Below, piece by piece: positions 59,187 to 64,000 of a stretch of 64,000 nt of DNA (the first letter of the stretch is position 1; every line of letters starts with the position of its first letter). The notes beneath the pieces are model-generated. The model worked only from the letters and a program-made list of their open reading frames with translations, searched no databases and was not told the origin of the DNA. The stretch is taken from assembly GCF_900113875.1 (NCBI RefSeq), contig NZ_FORA01000003.1:124001-188000 (forward strand). Direction: 5' to 3'. The DNA comes from Jannaschia pohangensis (GTDB taxonomy: Bacteria; Pseudomonadota; Alphaproteobacteria; Rhodobacterales; Rhodobacteraceae). The position numbers and the translations under genes were made by a program.

Positions 59187-60124
59187 AACTCCTGATCAGC
59201 CGCGCCCTTCCCGACAGCATCATGGTCGCCGCACGCGACCGCTTCGACGTGACCTGCCGCGACACGACCGCGCCCATGGACCTCGCCGAATGCCGAGCCG
59301 CGCTGGCCGATCACGATGTCATCCTGCCGACCCTGGGGGACGCCTTCACCAGCGGGGCCTTCACCGGCCCGATCCGCGCCCGGGGGCTGGCCAACTTCGG
59401 GGTCGGCTACAATCACATCGACGTCGCCGCGGCGCGGGCCGCGGGGCTTGTGGTGACCAACACCCCCGGGGCCGTGACCGATGCCACCGCCGACACCGCC
59501 ATGACACTGATTCTGATGGCCGCCCGCCGCGCGGGCGAGGGCGAGCGGATGGTGCGCGCCGGCCTCTGGGAAGGCTGGCACCCGGTCCAGATGCTCGGCA
59601 TGCATGTCTCGGGCAAGACCGTGGGCATCATCGGCATGGGCCGCATCGGCCAGGCCATCGCCCGGCGCTGTGCCGCAGGCTTCGGGATGCAGGTCGTGTT
59701 CTGGAACCGCTCGCCCAAGGCGGTGGCGGACGCGCGGCAACTGGCAACCGTCGCCCAGGTCTGCGCCGCCGCCGATATCGTCGTCACCGCGGTCGCCGCC
59801 ACGCCCCAGACGCGTCATGTCATCGACGCCACAGCCCTGGCCGCGATGCAACCCCATGCCATCCTGGTGAACATCGCGCGCGGCGACGTGGTGGACGAGG
59901 CGGCGCTGATCGACGCGCTGCAATCGGGCCGGATCGGCGGCGCGGGCCTCGACGTCTATGAACGCGAACCGATCGTGCCCGACGCCCTGCGCGCCCTCGA
60001 AAACGTGGTGCTGCTGCCCCATCTGGGCACCGCCGCGCTCGAGGTACGGGAAGACATGGGTCGCATGGCGCTCGACAACGCCATCGCCATCGCCGAGGGG
60101 CGCACTCCACCGAACCCGGTATGA
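59183..60124 (+). CDS. D-2-hydroxyacid dehydrogenase (glyoxylate reductase-like)
   Basis: A 313-aa NAD(P)-dependent enzyme. VGIIGMGRIGQAIARR is the nucleotide loop; NIARGDVVDE (Arg), DVYEREP (Glu) and LPHLGTA (His) complete the catalytic set. The Asn-Arg after beta-2 (FWNRSPK) suggests NADPH, as in glyoxylate/hydroxypyruvate reductases. The start is TTG 59183, overlapping csaA's stop, with GAGGGGGG just upstream; no ATG or GTG fits. Coupled to ogt. Confidence 0.92.
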   Translation: MKLLISRALPDSIMVAARDRFDVTCRDTTAPMDLAECRAALADHDVILPTLGDAFTSGAFTGPIRARGLANFGVGYNHIDVAAARAAGLVVTNTPGAVTDATADTAMTLILMAARRAGEGERMVRAGLWEGWHPVQMLGMHVSGKTVGIIGMGRIGQAIARRCAAGFGMQVVFWNRSPKAVADARQLATVAQVCAAADIVVTAVAATPQTRHVIDATALAAMQPHAILVNIARGDVVDEAALIDALQSGRIGGAGLDVYEREPIVPDALRALENVVLLPHLGTAALEVREDMGRMALDNAIAIAEGRTPPNPV

Positions 60125-60606
60125 TCTGGGTCGGCCACGACACCCCGCTCGGGCGCATCCTTCTGGTGGGCGACGGCACTGCCATTGCCCGATTGGATTG
60201 GCCGGGCACCGCGCCCGACCCCACCTGGACCGAAGACCCGAACGCCTTTGCCGAAGCCCGCCGCCAGATCGACGCCTATTGGAACGACGGCCACAGCGCC
60301 TTCGACCTGCCGCTTCGCCCCAAGGGCACACCGTTCCAGCGCCGCGTCTGGCACGCGCTTCAGGCGATCCCTCCGGGCCAGACCGTCAGCTATGCCCATA
60401 TCGCCGCCGCCATCTGCCAGCCCCGGGGCACCCAGGCTGTGGGTCAGGCCAATGGCGCGAACCCCATCCCGATCCTGATCCCCTGCCACCGTGTCGTGGC
60501 CGCCGACGGCTCCCTCGGTGGCTTCTCGGGCGACCTGTCGGACAAACGCAGGCTCCTCGCCCACGAACGCGCGCCCCATCAGACCGACACGCCGCGCCTG
60601 ATCTGA
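60121..60606 (+). CDS. ogt: Methylated-DNA-protein-cysteine methyltransferase
   Basis: A 161-aa suicide DNA-repair protein. The alkyl-acceptor Cys122 lies in ILIPCHRVV; TPFQRRVWHALQAIPPGQTVSY and the GANPIPILIP helix-turn-helix region are standard. It takes O6-alkyl groups from guanine. No Ada regulatory domain is fused. The ATG overlaps the dehydrogenase stop (ATGA). Confidence 0.95.
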   Translation: MIWVGHDTPLGRILLVGDGTAIARLDWPGTAPDPTWTEDPNAFAEARRQIDAYWNDGHSAFDLPLRPKGTPFQRRVWHALQAIPPGQTVSYAHIAAAICQPRGTQAVGQANGANPIPILIPCHRVVAADGSLGGFSGDLSDKRRLLAHERAPHQTDTPRLI

Positions 60607-60618
60607 CCCTTCTCTGCT

Positions 60619-60665
60619 TTGCAAATACTCCGGGGGAGCGCGAGGGGGCCGGCCCCCTCGCTCCC
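60619..60665. terminator. Bidirectional terminator / conserved intergenic hairpin element
   Basis: The segment CTTTGCAAATACTCC (60616-60630) leads into GGGAG and CGAGGGGGCC, which pair with GGCCCCCTCG and CTCCC (60634-60665, 2-nt bulge). It lies between the convergent ogt and aldehyde dehydrogenase genes. This composition recalls a recurrent intergenic element I associate with Rhodobacteraceae. T content is modest on both sides. Confidence 0.6.
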
Positions 60666-60669
60666 GCCC

Positions 60670-62115
60670 TCAGATCCCGTCGATACAGACGTATTTCGTC
60701 TCGAGGTAATCCTCCAACCCCTGCGATCCGCCCTCCTTGCCAAGGCCCGACTCCTTGACCCCGCCAAAGGGCGCCTCAACGGTCGTGATCAGTCCCGAAT
60801 TGATCCCGATCATCCCGTATTGCAGCCCCTCGTTCAGGCGGAACGCCCGGCCCAAGTCCGACGTGTAGGCATAGCAGGCCAGGCCATAGACCGTGTCGTT
60901 GGCCATCGAGATCGCCTCCTCCTCGGTCTCGAAGCGGAACACCGGGGCCAGGGGGCCGAAAATCTCTTCGGTGGCGAACTTCATCGCCTGGGTCGCCCCG
61001 GTCATCACCGTCGGCTCGAAGAAGGTGCCGCCGTTGCCGTGCCGTCCGCCGCCGGTCTCGACCCGGGCGCCCTTGGCCTTGGCGTCGGCGACGAATTCCT
61101 CGACCTTCTCGACCGCGTCCATGTCGATCATCGGCCCCTGTTCGACACCTTTCTCGCGCCCGTCCCCGACCTTCATCGCCTTCGTCTTCTCGACCAGCTT
61201 GGCGACGAAGGCGTCATGGATGCCCGACTGCACATAGATGCGGTTGGCACAGACACAGGTCTGGCCCGCATTGCGGAACTTCGACACCATCGCGCCCTCG
61301 ACCGCCTTCTCCAGATCGGCGTCGTCGAACACGAGGAAGGGCGCGTTGCCGCCCAGCTCCATCGACACCTTCTTGACCGTGTCGGCAGCCCCCCGCATCA
61401 ACTCCTTGCCCACCTCGGTCGAGCCGGTGAAGGTGATCTTGCGGACCTCGAAACTCTCCATCATCGCCTTGGAAATCTCGCGCGCCGACCCGGTGACGAC
61501 GTTGACCACCCCCTTGGGATAGCCCACCTCCTCGCACAGCGCGCCCCAGGCCAGTCCCGAATAGGGCGTCGCCGTCGCGGGCTTGGCCACCACGGTGCAG
61601 CCGACGGCCAGCGCGGGCGCGATCTTGCGTGCCAGCATCGACGACGGGAAGTTCCAGGGCGTGATCATCCCGACCACCCCAATGGCATGCTTGGTCACCA
61701 GGATGCGCCGCCCGTTGACCCCGGCGGGCACGATCTCGCCCTTGGCGCGGCGCGCTTCTTCCGCGAACCAGCGGACGTATTGCGCCCCGATGGCGATCTC
61801 GCCCATCGATTCCGCCATGGGCTTGCCCATCTCGACGGTCAGCAGTTCGGCCAGATCCTTCTGGTTGTCCATCAGCGCGTCGTGCAGCTTCCACAACAGG
61901 TTGCACCGCTCCATCAGGGACATGTCCCGGAACCCCGGAAAGGCGGCCGAGGCGGCGTCGATGGCCCGCTCGGCTTCGGCCTTGCCGCCCTTGGGGATGG
62001 TCCCGATGACCGACCCGTCCACCGGGTTCGTCACGTCGATGGTGGCCCCGCCGTCCGCGCCGACCCATTTGCCGTCGATAAGATTTGCCTGCTTCATCCA
62101 GTCGGTGAACGCCAT
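60670..62115 (-). CDS. gabD: Succinate-semialdehyde dehydrogenase (NAD(P)+)
   Basis: A 481-aa aldehyde dehydrogenase oxidising succinate semialdehyde to succinate. TPWNFPSSM, catalytic Glu253 (MELGGNAPF) and nucleophile Cys287 in GQTCVCANR are present. Cys289, next but one, forms the redox-switch pair described for SSADH. GVKESGLGKEGG near the C-terminus is typical of GabD. It lies 4 nt after galM. Other semialdehydes (glutarate) are possible substrates. Confidence 0.94.
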   Translation of the reverse strand: MAFTDWMKQANLIDGKWVGADGGATIDVTNPVDGSVIGTIPKGGKAEAERAIDAASAAFPGFRDMSLMERCNLLWKLHDALMDNQKDLAELLTVEMGKPMAESMGEIAIGAQYVRWFAEEARRAKGEIVPAGVNGRRILVTKHAIGVVGMITPWNFPSSMLARKIAPALAVGCTVVAKPATATPYSGLAWGALCEEVGYPKGVVNVVTGSAREISKAMMESFEVRKITFTGSTEVGKELMRGAADTVKKVSMELGGNAPFLVFDDADLEKAVEGAMVSKFRNAGQTCVCANRIYVQSGIHDAFVAKLVEKTKAMKVGDGREKGVEQGPMIDMDAVEKVEEFVADAKAKGARVETGGGRHGNGGTFFEPTVMTGATQAMKFATEEIFGPLAPVFRFETEEEAISMANDTVYGLACYAYTSDLGRAFRLNEGLQYGMIGINSGLITTVEAPFGGVKESGLGKEGGSQGLEDYLETKYVCIDGI

Positions 62116-62119
62116 GGGT

Positions 62120-63073
62120 CTAGTCCTTTGAAAAGGTGAAAGTCGTGATTTGATGATAGGTCTCGCCGGGGCGCAGGCCACAGTCGGGAAAGTCGTCATG
62201 GTTGGGCGCATCGGGCCAGACCTGCGGCTCCAGCGCGACGCCGGCATGAGGGCCATAGCGCCGCCCGTCCAGCCCCGGCACCGGCGTGTTCAGCTTGGCG
62301 CCGTCATAGACCTGCAACCCCGGCTCGGTCGTGGCGATGGCCATCGACAGGCCCGGCGCATGCAGCACCGCCACATCGCGCAGCGGCCCGCGCGCGTCCG
62401 ACAGGCAGAGGTTGTGATCCAGCAATCCCGCCCCCGGCAGGCTCCGCCCCGCGCGGAAATCGAACTCCGTCCCCGCCACATCGGCCACGCCCGTCGGGAT
62501 CAGGTCGTCGTCCACGGGCACATAGCAGTCCGCCGCGACGGTCAGATAATGGTCCGACACGTCCGCCGACCCCGACAGGTTCCAATAGCTGTGATGCGCG
62601 ATGTTGCAGAGCGTCGGCGCCTCGCAGGTCGCGGTATACTCGACCCGAAGGCAGGCCCCGGGCGCACAGGTGAACAGCGCCTCGATCCGCATCGCGCCGG
62701 GAAACCCCATTTCGCCATCGTCCAGATCGATGCCGAAGCGGATGTGATCCGACCCGCGCTCCAGCACGTCCCAGACCCGCTTGCCGATGCCCGCCGATCC
62801 GCCGTGCAGTGTGTGTCGGCCCAGGAAATTCGGGTCGGTGCGATGCTCCACCCCGTCCAGCGTGAAGCGCGCGTTGCCGATCCGGTTGGCCACCCGCCCC
62901 GCCGTCGCGCCCATATAGCTGGAATGCCCGGCGGCATAGTCGCCCAGAACGGCTAGCCCCAGGACCAACGGATGCCCGACCCCGTCCAGTCGCAGGTCGA
63001 CCAGCGCGGCCCCCCACTCGGTAAAGGTCGCCGTCAGGCCGTGGCCCGAAATCACATGTCGGTTCAGATCCAT
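62120..63073 (-). CDS. galM: Aldose 1-epimerase
   Basis: A 317-aa mutarotase interconverting alpha and beta sugar anomers. GRVANRI, the HTLHGG motif, HHSYWNLSG and the catalytic Glu in ALEPQVWPDA are intact. It lies between a hydroxyacid dehydrogenase (9 bp upstream) and the aldehyde dehydrogenase (4 bp downstream), so the three form one unit, perhaps for a sugar or uronate pathway. Confidence 0.95.
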   Translation of the reverse strand: MDLNRHVISGHGLTATFTEWGAALVDLRLDGVGHPLVLGLAVLGDYAAGHSSYMGATAGRVANRIGNARFTLDGVEHRTDPNFLGRHTLHGGSAGIGKRVWDVLERGSDHIRFGIDLDDGEMGFPGAMRIEALFTCAPGACLRVEYTATCEAPTLCNIAHHSYWNLSGSADVSDHYLTVAADCYVPVDDDLIPTGVADVAGTEFDFRAGRSLPGAGLLDHNLCLSDARGPLRDVAVLHAPGLSMAIATTEPGLQVYDGAKLNTPVPGLDGRRYGPHAGVALEPQVWPDAPNHDDFPDCGLRPGETYHQITTFTFSKD

Positions 63074-63082
63074 TCCGCGTCC

Positions 63083-63985
63083 CTAGTCCAAGCCGAGGTG
63101 CGCCGCCACGGTGCGCGCCGTCATTTCCGAAACACGGGCATTCGCCTCGACCGTGACGCCGCCGATATGCGGTGTCAGGATCAGGTTGGGAACGCCAGCA
63201 AAAGAATTGTCCGCGCCCAGAGGCTCCATCTCGAAGGTATCGAGCGCCGCCCCGGCCAGGTTGCCCGACCGCAGTGCCGCGCAGAGCGCCGCCTCGTTCA
63301 CCACGCCGCCCCGCGCCGCATTGATTACAACCGCCCCCTTTTTCATCGTGGCCAGCGCCCGCGCGTCCAGCATGTGCCGCGTCTCCTCGGTCAGCGGCAC
63401 ATGCAGCGACAGCACGTCCGCTGTCGCGATCACCTCGGCCAGCGGGCATTCGGTCGCGCCGGGAAACCCGCGCGTATAGGGGTCGTGGGCGATGCAGGTC
63501 ATGCCGAACGCCCGGGCCAGTTCCGCCGTCTTGCGCGCGATCTCGCCATAGCCGATCAGGCCAAGGGTCTTGCCCGCAATCTCCCGTCCCTTGCCCGCCG
63601 GCCCGCGCGGCCAGGTCCCCGCCTCCATCGCGGGCCGCATCATATACGCTCCGCGCAGCAGGACCGCCGCCGTCGTCACCACGTACTCCGCCACCGACAG
63701 CGTGTTGGCCCCGGTGGCCGGGAAGACGGTGATGTCGCGGGCGGCACAGCCCTCCATGTCGATATTGTCGAGGCCGACACCAAGCCGCCCGACACAGGTG
63801 AACCCCGCGTCCAAGAGGTCGCCGCGCACCTGCGTCCGGTTGCGCACGATGATCGCCTGCGCCGATCCGATCAGCCGCGCCAGGTCTTCGGGCCGATCCG
63901 GCAGGTCCGGCTCATAGGTCACCTCGCTGCGGGCGCGCAGCCAGTCGACCCAGGTGTCGTCCATGAATTCGGTGATCAGTATCAT
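63083..63985 (-). CDS. D-2-hydroxyacid dehydrogenase (SerA-like)
   Basis: A 300-aa enzyme. The nucleotide loop is LGLIGYGEIARKTAEL (G-x-G-x-x-A rather than the final Gly); NAARGGVVNE (Arg), DTFEMEPL (Glu) and LTPHIGG (His) form the catalytic set. The opening MILITEFMDDTWVD and IIVRNRTQV resemble a subgroup that includes sulfolactate dehydrogenase SlcC, so phosphoglycerate is not the only candidate. It is the first gene seen of the dehydrogenase-galM-gabD unit. The start at 63985 is complete within the window. Confidence 0.9.
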   Translation of the reverse strand: MILITEFMDDTWVDWLRARSEVTYEPDLPDRPEDLARLIGSAQAIIVRNRTQVRGDLLDAGFTCVGRLGVGLDNIDMEGCAARDITVFPATGANTLSVAEYVVTTAAVLLRGAYMMRPAMEAGTWPRGPAGKGREIAGKTLGLIGYGEIARKTAELARAFGMTCIAHDPYTRGFPGATECPLAEVIATADVLSLHVPLTEETRHMLDARALATMKKGAVVINAARGGVVNEAALCAALRSGNLAGAALDTFEMEPLGADNSFAGVPNLILTPHIGGVTVEANARVSEMTARTVAAHLGLD

Positions 63986-64000
63986 CGCACATATCTTTCA

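Noticed and set aside
60641-60660. G/C palindrome as an insertion-sequence end
   Set aside because: There is no transposase, no second inverted end and no target duplication; its place between convergent stops fits a terminator.
1-64000. CRISPR arrays, prophage, rRNA or tRNA genes
   Set aside because: I saw no regularly spaced repeats, phage structural genes, or cloverleaf/rRNA-like sequences on either strand.

Overview
The window reads as a chromosomal segment of a GC-rich alphaproteobacterium, most likely a Rhodobacteraceae/Roseobacter-group member. The gene content supports this: a stand-alone F0 ATP synthase operon (atpI-B-E-F'-F) without the F1 genes, a ctaC-B-(small)-G-E cytochrome oxidase cluster, DUF1467 beside methylmalonyl-CoA epimerase, the dprA-topA pair, and a LacI-driven polyol/sugar ABC operon. 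I found no rRNA, tRNA, CRISPR array, insertion sequence or prophage. Almost every base is coding, and genes commonly overlap by 1 to 8 nt.

Layout. 1-6.1 kb: 5' part of lepA, cspA with a long leader and terminator, a DEAD-box RNA helicase, two exported proteins, an M50 intramembrane protease and a class III sirtuin. 5.8-7 kb: an unlisted 54-aa gene facing a LysR-type regulator. 7-15.5 kb: a LacI-type regulator divergent from binding protein, two permeases, a 62-aa membrane protein, two ATPases and a fused dihydroxyacetone-kinase-like enzyme. Two operator palindromes lie upstream, and two strong hairpins follow the binding-protein gene. 15.5-21 kb: rpmB, the MeaB-type GTPase, a DUF3108 protein, HrpB helicase and an alpha/beta hydrolase. 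21-24 kb: the F0 operon. 24-32.4 kb: an ArsR regulator, SDR, EcsC and GNAT proteins, flavin reductase, SulP transporter and a large unknown membrane protein, then mtnP, a DUF2927 protein and apt, which recycle methylthioadenosine to AMP.

32.4-32.7 kb is the most notable non-coding stretch. It has a nested, C-rich secondary structure that could be a small RNA. 32.7-42.4 kb runs on the minus strand. It holds an FAD-linked hydroxyacid oxidase with a secreted metallo-beta-lactamase-fold protein, then a long ctaC-ctaB-small-ctaG-ctaE-surf1-thrC-M16-GNAT chain. 42.5-49.3 kb on the plus strand holds a membrane-anchored LAS-type peptidase candidate, tldD, a small membrane protein, dprA (with a CtrA-like box in front) and topA. 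49.3-57.3 kb mixes exported DUF3179, SMP-30 and DUF3047 proteins with a nitroreductase, EI24 protein, methylmalonyl-CoA epimerase, a stand-alone receiver protein, GNAT and SDR. 57.5-60.6 kb is a tight YbjN-proC-csaA-dehydrogenase-ogt chain. 60.7-64 kb on the minus strand holds a D-2-hydroxyacid dehydrogenase, aldose 1-epimerase and succinate-semialdehyde dehydrogenase.

Most genes are housekeeping. The parts with the best chance of being new are the LacI/ABC/kinase operon with unassigned substrate, the structured non-coding region at 32.44-32.56 kb, the LAS-type peptidase, the 54-aa gene facing the LysR regulator, and the recurring shared CTAG stop codons between convergent genes.
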